Positions 18,854 to 32,459 of a stretch of 64,000 nucleotides of DNA are shown here, piece by piece. Under the pieces are notes generated by a model. That model did no database searches. It saw only the letters and a program-made list of their open reading frames with translations, and had not been told where the DNA came from. Source of the DNA: Deinococcus depolymerans (GTDB taxonomy: Bacteria > Deinococcota > Deinococci > Deinococcales > Deinococcaceae); contig NZ_BAAADB010000014.1 in assembly GCF_039522025.1 (NCBI RefSeq), positions 62,001 to 126,000 on the forward strand. The letters run 5' to 3'. Position 1 is the stretch's first letter; every line of letters begins with the position of its first letter. The position numbers were made by a program, and so were the translations under genes.

Positions 18854-21646
18854 TCAGGGGTTGATCAGGGGCACGCGGACGCCGCCGTCGGTCAGGTCGA
18901 ACAGCGGGTAGAAGGTCTGGCCCGGCAGGCCCACCGCCAGGCGGTAGCGGCGCAGGCCCAGGTCCGCCTCGGCCTGCAGCGCCCAGCAGCAGCGGTCGAT
19001 GGTCAGGCCGATCACCGGGGAGAGCGGCGCGGGGTTCTGCCGCACGCCGTCCAGCCAGGTGAAGGTCTGGCGCAGGCTGCCGCTCAGGTACGCGCCGGGC
19101 GCCTGCCCGCTGCGGCCGATGCCCACGCTGAGCCGCACGGGGTCGAGGATCAGCGTGTCGGTGGCGTGGTCGTCGGGGAAGGTGCCGCTGCGGGTGCGGG
19201 TGTACGCGGCCCGGCCGGCCAGCGCGGCCCGCTCTCCGAACAGCCAGGTGGCGTCCAGGCTGGCGCGGCTCAGTTCGGTGCGCGGCTGGTCCAGGCCCGG
19301 GGTGTTCAGGGTGGCGCCCAGGGCGAGGCGCTGGCCCGGACGGGTGGCGTTCAGGCTGCCGCTCAGGGCGGGGCGCGTGAAGCCGCCGCGCACCAGGTCG
19401 TACGGGCCGCCGTACGTGACGTTCCAGTTCGTGGCGCTGCCCTGCACGGTGCCCACGCTGAAGGTGAGGGTGCCGCTGTCCGGCGCACTGGCGGGGCGGT
19501 TCAGGAGGAGGGCGTGCGCGGTGCTCAGGCGGTACGCGCCGCGCCACGTGAGGCTGGCGTCCCCGATCAGCTGCCCGGTGGGGGGCAGCAGGCGTTCGCT
19601 GCCGCTCAGGGTGACGGGGTTCAGGACGGTGTCGCGCGTGCGGGCCAGGGTGTAGGACACGCCGATCTCGTTCACGTCGGGCGTGCGGACGTTGTGGATC
19701 AGGTAGGTGCTGAAGGTGTTCGTGCGCACGTCGCCGGTCACGGTGGCGCGCAGCGTGAGCGGGCCGGGACCGGTCAGGCGGGCATAACTGCCCGAGGCGC
19801 TCAGGGCCAGGTCCGGGGCGGGCCAGCCGCTGCTGCGGGTCCGGCTGGCCGGACGGGCGGGCGTGGTGGGCGTGGCGGGCTGCGCGGGCGTGACCGTGAC
19901 CTGCCCGGCGTTCGGGTCACCGAGGGACGCCGTGAACGCCGCGCTCTCCAGCTGCTGCGTGTACAGGTTCACGCTGCTGCTGGCGCTCAGGGTCAGCGGC
20001 AGGCGGTTGACGCCCAGGGTCAGCTGCAGCGGTCCCTGCTGTTCGGGGGGCAGGAACAGGTCGCGGCTGTACGACGCGCCGAAGGTGACGTCGCGGGCCG
20101 GCACGGCCGACAGGGCCACGCCCAGCGGGGCGCTCAGCAGGCGGCCGCCCAGCGCGTCGAAGGCGAAGGGACTGGTGCCCTCGGTGCGGTTGTACGCGCC
20201 GCTGACGCTCAGGGTGTTGGTGGTGTTGAAGCGCTGCGTGAGGGTGGCGGCCAGGTTCAGCTGCACGGTGCGGGCGCCCGTGCCGTAGTAGCGGCCGGTG
20301 AAGGTGTTCTTCAGGCTCAGGTCCGCGTCCTGCCAGGGGCGGGCAGTGTACGCGAGGTCGTGCTGCTCCTCGAGTCGTTCGGTGGTGATGTTCGGGCCCT
20401 GGGCCGACGCGCTGCGTGAGAGCGGGTTGCTGGCCGCCGTGTACCGCCCGGCGGTCACGCGCACGTCCGCGCTGAGGTTCCCGCTCGTGTACACCTTGGG
20501 GTCCACCGTGACTTCCGGGAGTTTCAGGGGGGTGCCCAGGGGGGCGGTGGGTTCGGGGCCGAAGCGGTTGACGTAGTTGAAGTCCGCCGTGAACAGCGGG
20601 TAATCGGCCTTCGCGCCGAAGGTGACGTTCGTCACGCCGCGCTGCGGGTCGCTGTCGCCGCGGCCGACCTCGCTGCGGCTGACGTTCAGGGTGTAGTCCA
20701 GGTCGCGCAGCGCCGATACCAGCGGCAGGCGGCCACGCACGCCGAATTCCAGGTCCAGGTCGTAGCCGCTGCGGCCTACCGGGCGGGGGTTCGCCAGCGC
20801 GTACAGGTTCAGGCGGTCCACGAGCGGCAGCGGCGCGAACGACCGCAGGCTCACGCCCAGGCCCACACTGGGGTCGCGGTTCTGGTAGTAGCGCAGCAGC
20901 GTGGTGCCCAGGGTGCTGCTGCCCACGCTGAACGGCAGGTCGGCCTGCACGGTGTAGCCGTCCACGGTGTCCCGCCCGACCTCCAGGCGTGGTTGCCGCT
21001 CGCGGTCGTTCAGGGGCAGCACCAGCACCGGCAGGAACAGCACCGGCACGTCGGCCAGCAGCAGCTGCGCCCGGTACGCGACCAGCCGGTCGCCGGGGTA
21101 CACGATCAGCCGCTCGGCGCGGAACGCGAAATCGTTCGGGGTGCGGCCGCAGCGGGCGCAGGTCGTGAAGTACCCGCCCGAGGCGCGCAGCTGCCCCGGA
21201 ATGCGCTCGACCTCCTGTCCGCGGATTTCCAGCTGACTGTCGCTGATCAGCACGTCCTCGCCCGTCACCTGCTCCTGCCCGAGTTCCACGACCAGGTTCT
21301 CGCCGCGCAGGTCCTGCCGGTCCCTGGCGCTGCGGTAACTGGCGGCCCCGACCAGCGTCAGGACGCGGCGCGTGCGGTTGAACTCCACCCGCTGCGCGCG
21401 CACCACGTCCTCGTCCACGCGCAGTTCCACGTTGCCGCCCGTGATGATCACGAGTTCCTGGCCGTCCACCTGGCGCAGTTCCAGCGTGTCGGCCGAGATG
21501 ATCCGCACCGTGCGCGCCCCGGCGGTGTCCAGCAGCCCCAGGCCCAGCAGGCCCAGGCCCAGCAGCGCCGCCCGCAGGCCGCGCCGGCCCCCCCCGGGCC
21601 GCTGCGCGTCCCGCCGTCCGTCGCGCGGCCGGGCGCGGCGCTTCAT
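18854..21646 (-). CDS. LptD/OstA-like outer-membrane assembly protein
   Basis: The 930-residue protein has a signal peptide (AALLGLGLLGLGLLDTAGA, about residues 26-44), then an OstA-like beta-jellyroll (ISADTLELRQVDGQELVIITGGNVELR...VTGEDVLISDSQLEIRG). A long C-terminal barrel follows, rich in alternating strands, with LFLPVLVLPLNDRERQPRLEVG at the domain junction. Cysteines occur as CARC near residue 170 and CC near the end, recalling the disulfides of LptD. Deinococcus lacks classical LPS, so the exported substrate is unknown. Its ATG at 21646 overlaps the spoIID-like stop by 4 nt. Confidence 0.88.
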   Translation of the reverse strand: MKRRARPRDGRRDAQRPGGGRRGLRAALLGLGLLGLGLLDTAGARTVRIISADTLELRQVDGQELVIITGGNVELRVDEDVVRAQRVEFNRTRRVLTLVGAASYRSARDRQDLRGENLVVELGQEQVTGEDVLISDSQLEIRGQEVERIPGQLRASGGYFTTCARCGRTPNDFAFRAERLIVYPGDRLVAYRAQLLLADVPVLFLPVLVLPLNDRERQPRLEVGRDTVDGYTVQADLPFSVGSSTLGTTLLRYYQNRDPSVGLGVSLRSFAPLPLVDRLNLYALANPRPVGRSGYDLDLEFGVRGRLPLVSALRDLDYTLNVSRSEVGRGDSDPQRGVTNVTFGAKADYPLFTADFNYVNRFGPEPTAPLGTPLKLPEVTVDPKVYTSGNLSADVRVTAGRYTAASNPLSRSASAQGPNITTERLEEQHDLAYTARPWQDADLSLKNTFTGRYYGTGARTVQLNLAATLTQRFNTTNTLSVSGAYNRTEGTSPFAFDALGGRLLSAPLGVALSAVPARDVTFGASYSRDLFLPPEQQGPLQLTLGVNRLPLTLSASSSVNLYTQQLESAAFTASLGDPNAGQVTVTPAQPATPTTPARPASRTRSSGWPAPDLALSASGSYARLTGPGPLTLRATVTGDVRTNTFSTYLIHNVRTPDVNEIGVSYTLARTRDTVLNPVTLSGSERLLPPTGQLIGDASLTWRGAYRLSTAHALLLNRPASAPDSGTLTFSVGTVQGSATNWNVTYGGPYDLVRGGFTRPALSGSLNATRPGQRLALGATLNTPGLDQPRTELSRASLDATWLFGERAALAGRAAYTRTRSGTFPDDHATDTLILDPVRLSVGIGRSGQAPGAYLSGSLRQTFTWLDGVRQNPAPLSPVIGLTIDRCCWALQAEADLGLRRYRLAVGLPGQTFYPLFDLTDGGVRVPLINP

Positions 21647-22914
21647 TCGCTGCCCGTTCCGGCGCGGGCCAGCAGCGGAGCGAGGGACGCCGGTTGCGGC
21701 AGCGCCGGGCCCAGCGCCAGCGCCGGCGCCGGGTCCGGGATGCCCGGCCGGGTGGGCGCAGCCTGCGCGCTCAGCGTACCCAGCACCGTTCCCGGGTAGT
21801 AGAAGCCCAGCACGTGCAGGTGGTCGTACCCGGCGCGCGCCAGTCCCAGCGCCCCGTACTGCGACAGGCCCACGCCGTGCCCCGCCCCGCTGCCCGAGAT
21901 GACCAGGGGATTCAGGCCGGCCAGCGTCACGCGGGTGCCGGACGCACCCAGCGAGCGGATGAAACCCCCGGCGTTCGCGCCGCTGAGTTTCAGGGCGCCC
22001 GCCGCGCCCACCAGCAGGATCTCGGCCGGACGGCCCGACTCGCTCAGGCGCGTGACGGTCACGCTGGTCAGCGGCCCGGTCTTCCCGCCGTACTGCGCGG
22101 CGACCGCCTGCACCTTCGCCAGCGGCACCGTCACCTGCCAGCGCGCGCGTGGACTGCCGGCCGAGAAGGGATCCGGGCGGGCCGTCAGGTACGGCACGTC
22201 GCGGCCCCACACCTCGGCGCTGGACGCCGTGAACCCACCGGAGTCGCTGCTGAAGTACGTGCTGGCCGCCCTGGACCCGAAGGCGACCACCTGGGTGCGC
22301 GTGGCGGTCACGGCCGCGTCGGTCGCGGGCTTCTCGGCCGACAGCCCCGGGTACACCTGGCAGCTCTCGGTGGCGCAGGTGTCGTACGGCGCGGCCGGGT
22401 TGATGCGGGCCGACACGTACGTCCGCGCGATCACCGCCTGCGCCTGCAGGGCCGCCGCCGGCCAGGACGCCGGCATCTCGGCCGGGACCACGGCCCGCAG
22501 GTAGTCCTCGATGTCCACGACGTTCACGCCCTGCACGCCGCCCTGCTCGGCGCGCAGCTGCACGCCGCCGCGGTAGGTGCGGCCCGCGATCTCCACCGTG
22601 CGGTCCGCGCCGGGCGGCAGGTACAGCGTGGCGCTCCCGGTCGGCTGGCCGTTCAGGGTCAGCTGCGCCGCCCCGCCCGTTCCGGTCACGCCCACCGTCC
22701 ATGCCGACGTGGGCAGCGCCGGGGCCGGCAGCGCGCCCGTCCCGCCGGTCAGTGCGCCGGTCACGCCGGTCGCCGGGGCCGGCGCGGACGGCACCCGCAC
22801 GCTCAGCTGCGGTCCGGACGCCACGAGCACCCGGACATTCAGGGCGGACGCGCTGCCCGGTCCCAGCAGCAGCGCGGCAAGCAGGAGAGCGCCGGAACGC
22901 AGGCATGAACGCAT
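21643..22914 (-). CDS. SpoIID/LytB domain protein, exported
   Basis: The 423-residue protein has an N-terminal signal (LLLAALLLGPGSASA, cleavage near residue 24). The SpoIID/LytB domain carries VVDIEDYLRAVVPAEMPASWPAAALQAQAVIARTY and the C-terminal signature GSGAGHGVGLSQYGALGLARAGYDHLHVLGFYYPG. SpoIID-type proteins bind or cleave denuded peptidoglycan. The start at 22914 is the last Met before the signal; TATACT lies 10 nt upstream. Overlap with the lptD-like gene shows translational coupling and suggests a joint cell-envelope role. Confidence 0.9.
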   Translation of the reverse strand: MRSCLRSGALLLAALLLGPGSASALNVRVLVASGPQLSVRVPSAPAPATGVTGALTGGTGALPAPALPTSAWTVGVTGTGGAAQLTLNGQPTGSATLYLPPGADRTVEIAGRTYRGGVQLRAEQGGVQGVNVVDIEDYLRAVVPAEMPASWPAAALQAQAVIARTYVSARINPAAPYDTCATESCQVYPGLSAEKPATDAAVTATRTQVVAFGSRAASTYFSSDSGGFTASSAEVWGRDVPYLTARPDPFSAGSPRARWQVTVPLAKVQAVAAQYGGKTGPLTSVTVTRLSESGRPAEILLVGAAGALKLSGANAGGFIRSLGASGTRVTLAGLNPLVISGSGAGHGVGLSQYGALGLARAGYDHLHVLGFYYPGTVLGTLSAQAAPTRPGIPDPAPALALGPALPQPASLAPLLARAGTGSE

Positions 22915-23044
22915 GATCAGCAGCAGTATACCCAGCGCGTTCCCCCGGCGACTGACAGGACCGTGAGAAACGCCGCCCCGGGGCCGGCCCTGCTGGCGTT
23001 CGCTGTAACGTTTCCCCATCCGCGGCGATCCGCGCCGCGCGATC

Positions 23045-24211
<1,167 letters not shown>

Positions 24212-24302
24212 GGCGGGCTGCGCGGGGAAGCACAGGGAAGGCCCGCGTGTTGTCTACCCCTTCCCCACCTGCCCGCCGCCCCTGGCACCTAAGCTGTCGG
24301 CC

Positions 24303-24347
24303 ATGAGAGCGGCGCGAATTACGGGCTGGTCAGGGGTGAACGCCTGA
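24303..24347 (+). CDS. Putative 14-aa leader peptide upstream of ilvA
   Basis: ATG at 24303 opens a 14-codon frame reading MRAARITGWSGVNA and ending at TGA 24345-24347. TAAGCT at 24290-24295 is exactly 7 nt before the ATG, the leaderless promoter spacing seen at many genes here, so this ORF would be the first thing translated on the ilvA mRNA. A terminator hairpin follows 22 nt later. It contains Ile, Thr and Val codons once each, which is relevant to ilvA control but not a strong run. Confidence 0.5.
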   Translation: MRAARITGWSGVNA

Positions 24348-24369
24348 CGGCCCGCGCGCTGCCAATCGT

Positions 24370-24397
24370 CCCCCACCCGCTGCCGGTGGGGGTTTTT
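24370..24397 (+). terminator. Terminator hairpin between leader ORF and ilvA
   Basis: CCCCCACC (24370-24377) pairs with GGTGGGGG (24385-24392) and is followed at once by TTTTT (24393-24397), a textbook intrinsic terminator. It lies after the leaderless promoter and mini-ORF but before the ilvA ribosome site (GAGGAAGGGG), so it would control read-through into ilvA. Confidence 0.8.
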
Positions 24398-24429
24398 CGT
24401 TCGAGTCGAGGAAGGGGTGATGCGTGGTG

Positions 24430-25977
<1,548 letters not shown>

Positions 25978-26104
25978 GCGTGGTGCCGGGGTTGGCCTTG
26001 CGGGCGGCGCGGGGCGGCCCTGATGAACGGCCGCTTCACGGGGACTCAAGTGGGTCTGAAGTGAATTCCCACGCCGCGCCGGGGGTGGTGTGGGACGGTG
26101 GGGC

Positions 26105-26434
26105 ATGAATGATCGGCTGATCCGGGAGTGCATCGAGGCCTGTCTGGCGTGCGTGACGGCGTGCGAGGAGTGCGCCTCGGCGTGCCTGTCGGAGCCGGAG
26201 ATCGACATGATGCGCGGCTGTATCCGGCTGGACCGGGACTGCGCGGACGTGTGCGCCGTCACGGCGCGGCTGCTGATGCGGGGCAGCGACCTGCACGCGC
26301 AGGTGTGTGCGCTGTGCGCCGGGGCCTGCGCGGCCTGCGCCGCCGAGTGCGGGCAGCACCGTCATGATCACTGCCAGCGCTGCGCCGAGGCCTGCCGCCG
26401 CTGCGAGGCGGCCTGCCGGAAACTGGCGGCCTGA
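26105..26434 (+). CDS. Four-helix bundle copper-binding protein (Csp-like)
   Basis: The 109-residue protein is packed with cysteines spaced CxxxC and CxxC along amphipathic helices (CIEACLACVTACEECASACL, CIRLDRDCADVCAV, CALCAGACAACAAECG, CQRCAEACRRCEAACRKL). This is the pattern of cytosolic copper-storage proteins, which fill a four-helix bundle with Cu(I)-thiolates. HRHDH near residue 86 may add ligands. There is no signal peptide, so it is a cytosolic (Csp3-like) type. It stands alone, with no copper exporter or CueR/CsoR regulator in the window. Confidence 0.92.
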   Translation: MNDRLIRECIEACLACVTACEECASACLSEPEIDMMRGCIRLDRDCADVCAVTARLLMRGSDLHAQVCALCAGACAACAAECGQHRHDHCQRCAEACRRCEAACRKLAA

Positions 26435-26520
26435 ACGCCGTATCCGTGAGGGAAAGTGAGTGGTCCGGGGGGTCCGGGTCCGGGGGGTAGACTGGATGGA
26501 TGACGCCTCCCTGCCCTGTG

Positions 26521-26568
26521 CGTACGTCCCGTGATTCACTGGACGTACGTTTCGCTTTGGCCTATACT
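26521..26568 (+). promoter_or_regulatory. cinA-ligT-recA promoter with overlapping dyad
   Basis: TGGACG (26540-26545) and TATACT (26563-26568) form a -35/-10 pair with 17-bp spacing, 15 nt before the cinA ATG. A dyad CGTACGTCC (26521-26529) / GGACGTACG (26541-26549) overlaps the -35 and could bind a repressor. It does not match the radiation/desiccation response motif as I remember it. Confidence 0.65.
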
Positions 26569-26572
26569 ACAC

Positions 26573-27895
<1,323 letters not shown>

Positions 27896-27899
<4 letters not shown>

Positions 27900-28831
27900 A
27901 GATCAAGAAGACCACCCGCCCACCCCGACCCGTCCCCACCCCGGCCAGCGAACCCGGTGCGCTGCGGCGCGCCGTCAGCGAGGCGCAGGCCGCCGCGCCG
28001 CGCCATGACCGCCCGGCCGGCAAGGCCGCCCCCGCCGAGGCCGCGGCCGGCAGGGGTGCAGGCAGCCGGGGTCCGTCCGGCGGGCGCCCGGGCGCGAAAG
28101 CGGCCCGGCCTGCCGGTCGCCCGGAGCCCCGCCCCGCGAAGGCGGCGGGCAGCCGCGACGGCAGCCGCCCCAGCCGTGACGACGGGCATCAGCCGGCCGG
28201 CACGCAGCGCCTGTTCTTCGCGCTGAAGGTTCCCGCCAACCTCGTCGGGCCGCTGCGGGAAGCGCAGCGCAAACTGCGCGGCAACTGGCGCCGCGTGGAC
28301 CCCGACCAGCTGCACGTGACCCTGGCGTACCTGCCGGCCGTGCCGGCCGACCGCGTGGACGACCTCAAACGCCTGGGCGTCACGCTCATGCAGGACCTCG
28401 CCCCCATGCAGGTCAGTCTGCGCGGCACCGGCTACTACCCGAACGAGGGCAGCCCCCGCGTGTGGTTCGTGAAGGTGGAGGCCGAGGGCCTGCCGGAACT
28501 GGCGCAGGCGCTGCGGGACGGCATTCACGCGCTGGGCCTGGAGACCGACGATCAGCCGTTCAAGGGGCACATCACCCTGGCGCGCAAGAAGGGCCCGGCG
28601 CCGCGCGTGCCGCCCCTGACCTTCACGCACGGATGGCAGGCCGGCGGCGCGGTCCTGTACCGCAGCATCCTGCGTAAGACCGGCCCCATCCACGAGACCG
28701 CCAGCAGCTTCCGCTTCCGCGCGCCGCTTCCCACCGGGGCCGACGCCACGCTTCCAGACACCGACCTCAGCACCGAGGTTCACCGCAGCGACACCCCACC
28801 GGCCACCCCGGCCGTCACCGACCCGCAGTAA
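27896..28831 (+). CDS. LigT/ThpR-type 2',3'-cyclic phosphodiesterase
   Basis: The 2H phosphoesterase core begins near residue 100 ([25 protein letters not shown]) and carries both catalytic motifs, HVTLAYL and HITLARK. Family members hydrolyse 2',3'-cyclic phosphates or ligate RNA ends through 2',5' bonds. The core is about 185 residues; the protein is 311, with a basic Ala/Pro/Arg/Gly-rich N-terminal extension (residues 1-98) and a disordered Thr/Pro tail. The extension looks like a nucleic-acid-binding tail. The gene overlaps cinA by 4 nt and precedes recA by 53 nt. Confidence 0.92.
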
Positions 28832-28884
28832 GCGCCACGACCCCCGGCCGGCCCCAGGAGGGCCAGAGCGGGCAAGGAGACTCC

Positions 28885-29949
<1,065 letters not shown>

Positions 29950-29970
29950 AGGTGAGGGTCGAAAGGTGAG

Positions 29971-30003
29971 GGGGGGAGGGGCCGGTGAGCCTCTCCCCCG
30001 TTT
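29971..30003 (+). terminator. Terminator after recA
   Basis: A G-rich run starting at 29971 (GGGGGAGGGGCC) folds onto GCCTCTCCCCC (up to 29999), followed by GTTTC. It lies 21 bp beyond the recA stop. Confidence 0.65.
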
Positions 30004-30159
30004 CATGGCCCCCTGTTCGTGCCGGGTGCCGGCCACCTGGCTTACCCGGCCGTCCCTCTTTCGGCGGACGCCGCGTGCGTGCCGCCCGGCGCAGACTGGG
30101 GACAGGCTTCGGGGTGGGGTTTCCGCGTGGGAGACATCGACAACCCACACCCAAGGTCA

Positions 30160-30191
30160 GAGCCCCCCACCCGGGTGAAGGTGGGGGGCTC
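30160..30191. terminator. Hairpin terminator between recA and bioY
   Basis: A perfect 12-bp stem, GAGCCCCCCACC (30160-30171) and GGTGGGGGGCTC (30180-30191), lies 20 bp past the bioY stop in the minus direction. It probably ends the birA-bioY transcript and may also act from the recA side. The remainder of 30004-30211 shows no gene. Confidence 0.75.
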
Positions 30192-30211
30192 GTTGCACGC
30201 CGTCCTGCGGG

Positions 30212-30796
30212 TTAACGGCGGCTGAGGTTCCAGACGGTGGGCAGCAGCAGCGCGGCCAGCAGCAGCTTGATGGTGTCGCCGATCAGGAAGGGGGTCAGTC
30301 CGGCGGTCAGCAGCGCGCCGCCCCGCAGACCGGTCAGGGCGCCGAGAACCGGGAGGCCCACGGCGTAGATGACGACGCTGCCGGCCAGCATGGCGAGGCA
30401 GGTGCCCAGGAACCGCCGGTCCAGGCCGTAGCGTTCCACCAGGAAGCCGACCAGCGCGGCGGCCAGCGGGTAGCTGAAGAGGTAGCCGACGCTGGCGCGC
30501 AGGCCAGTGCCTGCGGCGTTCATCAGGCCGGCCGATCCGCCCGCGTACACGGGCAGGCCCGCCGCGCCCGCCGCGACGTACACGGCCAGGGCGGCCAGGG
30601 CGCGCTTCCAGCCGAGGGCCGCGCCGACCAGCAGCACGCCCAGCGTCTGCAGGGTCAGCGGGACGGGTTTCAGCGGCACTTCCGCCTGGGCGAGCAGCGC
30701 GACGAACACGGCGCCGCCCGTGACGAGCAGCACGTCGCGCACGAGGCTGGGGGTGGGGGCAAGCTGGCGGGCCAGGGTGGGGTGGGTCATGGTCAT
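30212..30796 (-). CDS. bioY: BioY, biotin ECF transporter substrate-binding component
   Basis: BioY captures biotin at the membrane for an energy-coupling factor transporter. The 194-residue protein has about six hydrophobic helices and the family signatures VPLKPVPLTLQTLGVLLVGAALG and GAAGLPVYAGGSAG...GYLFSYPLAAALVG, with GDTIKLLLAA at the end. The start at 30796 has AAGGAGAGACC just upstream. It lies 68 bp downstream of birA on the same strand, so uptake and ligase appear to be one biotin operon. No EcfAA'T genes are in the window. Confidence 0.95.
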   Translation of the reverse strand: MTMTHPTLARQLAPTPSLVRDVLLVTGGAVFVALLAQAEVPLKPVPLTLQTLGVLLVGAALGWKRALAALAVYVAAGAAGLPVYAGGSAGLMNAAGTGLRASVGYLFSYPLAAALVGFLVERYGLDRRFLGTCLAMLAGSVVIYAVGLPVLGALTGLRGGALLTAGLTPFLIGDTIKLLLAALLLPTVWNLSRR

Positions 30797-30864
30797 GGTG
30801 GTCTCTCCTTGCGGTGGGGGTGGGTGATCAGCGGTCCGGCCGGGTGGCCGCTCAGGGTGACTGC

Positions 30865-31854
30865 TCAGGGGGCCGGGCCGCTGCCCCCTTCCGGCACGTC
30901 GGCCGCCGGAGGGGGAGCCTCCGGGCCGAGGCTGCCGATCAGCTGCACGTCCCCGGCGCTGACGGTGCGCGGCCCCTGCGCCGTGTGGACGATCAGGCTG
31001 CCCTGGGCGTCCAGGTCGGCGGCGACGCCCTCGAGCGGGCCGGCGTGCGTGTGGATCAGGACGGGCCGGCCCAGGGTGACGTTCGCGGCGCGCCACGCGT
31101 TCAGGATGTCGGGGGCGGGCGCGGCCAGCCAGCGCTCCAGTTCGCCGAGCAGGGTGCCGAGCAGGGCGGCGCGGGTGGGGTGCGGCGTACCCGGCGCGCG
31201 CAGGGCCGCGAGGTGAGCGGCGTCCTGCGGGGCGGCCGTGACGTTGATGCCGATGCCCAGCACGACGCGGCGGGCCTCCTCGCCGCGCAGGTCGGCTTCC
31301 AGCAGGATGCCGGCAAGTTTACGGCCGTTCGGGGCGAGCAGGTCGTTCGGCCATTTCAGGCCGCCCACCCCGGCGGCGCGCTGCACGGCAACTCCGGCGG
31401 CCAGCGGCATCAGCGGCAGGTCCGCGAGGGTCAGGGGGCCGCCGCGTGGACTGCGGGTCAGCAGGACGCTGAAGACCAGGGTGCCGTGGGTGGTGTCCCA
31501 GCTGCGGCCGCGCCGGCCGCGCCCGGCGGTCTGGCGTTCGGCGACCATGACCGCGCCGTGCGGGGCGGGCTGCTGTGGGTGGTCGGCCCAGGCGCGCAGT
31601 TCGTCCTGGGTGCTGGTCACGGTGCCGTGGTAGCGCATGGCCTGTCCCAGGGTGCCGCCGCGCACCGTGAGTTGCGGGGCGGGCGTCCCGGCCGGCAGGG
31701 CGTAGCCGCTGCGGGTGACCTGCACGGGCACGCCGCTGTCGATCAGGCGGCGGGCGAGGGTGTTCACGGTGACGCGGTTCACGCCGAGCGACTGCCCGAG
31801 GGCGTCCCCCGTACGGGGGTGGTCGGTCAGGAGGGGCAGCAGGCGCTCGGGCAT
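30865..31854 (-). CDS. birA: BirA, biotin-protein ligase with HTH domain
   Basis: The 329-residue protein has an N-terminal winged helix (PLLTDHPRTGDALGQSLGVNRVTVNTLARRLIDSGVPVQV, residues 5-45). The ligase core follows: AERQTAGRGRRGRSWDT for biotinyl-AMP binding, LKWPNDLLAPNGRKLAGILLEADL with the catalytic Lys, and VVLGIGINV. A C-terminal SH3-like domain completes it. It attaches biotin to carboxylase carriers and, as a class II BirA with an HTH, can act as a biotin-dependent repressor. A dyad at its own start fits autoregulation. Confidence 0.95.
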   Translation of the reverse strand: MPERLLPLLTDHPRTGDALGQSLGVNRVTVNTLARRLIDSGVPVQVTRSGYALPAGTPAPQLTVRGGTLGQAMRYHGTVTSTQDELRAWADHPQQPAPHGAVMVAERQTAGRGRRGRSWDTTHGTLVFSVLLTRSPRGGPLTLADLPLMPLAAGVAVQRAAGVGGLKWPNDLLAPNGRKLAGILLEADLRGEEARRVVLGIGINVTAAPQDAAHLAALRAPGTPHPTRAALLGTLLGELERWLAAPAPDILNAWRAANVTLGRPVLIHTHAGPLEGVAADLDAQGSLIVHTAQGPRTVSAGDVQLIGSLGPEAPPPAADVPEGGSGPAP

Positions 31855-31887
31855 TCGTTCAGTGTTCTACGCGCTTTGCTGAACGAA
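31854..31887. promoter_or_regulatory. Candidate BirA operator at birA start
   Basis: Perfect 9-bp arms TTCGTTCAG (31854-31862) and CTGAACGAA (31879-31887) are separated by 16 bp and touch the birA initiation codon. Known BirA sites share this architecture (9-bp arms, 14-16-bp spacer) but with TTGTWAACC-like arms, so the arm sequence here differs. Confidence 0.6.
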
Positions 31888-31996
31888 GGCAATGAACCGG
31901 GTTCAGAGAAGGCGGCCGTGGCTTCCCGGACGCGCGGCCGCAGGCTTTGTTCCCCGCGTCATGGGCGCGTCAGGGTGCATTTGCTAGACTGCCCGC

Positions 31997-32392
31997 ATGA
32001 CGATGGTGCGGCAGACCAAGCAGCGCGCGGCGGTGATCGAGGTCCTGCGGACCGCGCGGTCCCACCCGGACGCCGCGTGGATTCACGCGCAGGTGCGCGG
32101 GCAGCTGCCCAGCGTGAGCCTGGGCACCGTGTACCGCACGCTGGACGCCCTGGTCCGCGACGGCGTGGTCGTCACGCTCGAACGCGCCGGGCAGGCCACC
32201 CGCTACGACTACAAGCACGAGGGTGACGCCCATCACCACGCGGTGTGCCGGGCCTGCGGCGCGATCTTCGACGTGGACGCCGCCGTGGTCCCCAGCCTGC
32301 CCGCCTCGGCCCTCCCCGCCGGCTTCCAGGTGACGGACGTCCGCCTGGAATTCCTGGGCGTGTGCCCCACCTGCCAGCCGGACTCCGCCTGA
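31997..32392 (+). CDS. Fur/PerR family metalloregulator
   Basis: The 131-residue protein has the Fur-family winged helix (TKQRAAVIEVLRTARSHPDAAWIHAQVRGQLPSVSLGTVYRTLDALVRDGVV) and a metal-sensing dimerisation domain with DAHHHAVCRACGAIFDVD. Two CxxC pairs (CRAC and CPTC) form the structural zinc site typical of PerR and many Fur proteins. Iron versus peroxide sensing cannot be decided from sequence. TAGACT lies 6 nt before the ATG at 31997, a leaderless arrangement. Its TGA stop reads into TGATACGAACTCCGG, a remnant of repeat family A. Confidence 0.93.
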   Translation: MTMVRQTKQRAAVIEVLRTARSHPDAAWIHAQVRGQLPSVSLGTVYRTLDALVRDGVVVTLERAGQATRYDYKHEGDAHHHAVCRACGAIFDVDAAVVPSLPASALPAGFQVTDVRLEFLGVCPTCQPDSA

Positions 32393-32405
32393 TACGAACT
32401 CCGGG
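32393..32405. repeat. Family A terminal remnant at fur stop codon
   Basis: Directly after the fur TGA the sequence reads TACGAACTCCGGG, matching the first 11 bases of the family A terminus (TACGGACTCCG) at 10 positions. No further element sequence follows. It looks like a leftover end of a deleted copy. Confidence 0.45.
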
Positions 32406-32459
32406 CAGACCGGCCCGCCGGGCGCTTCGTCCCGGCCGGCGGGCGGTACTCTGCCGGGT

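Noticed and set aside
30797..30864. Riboswitch or separate promoter between birA and bioY
   Set aside because: The 68-bp gap has no dyad or conserved element I recognise.
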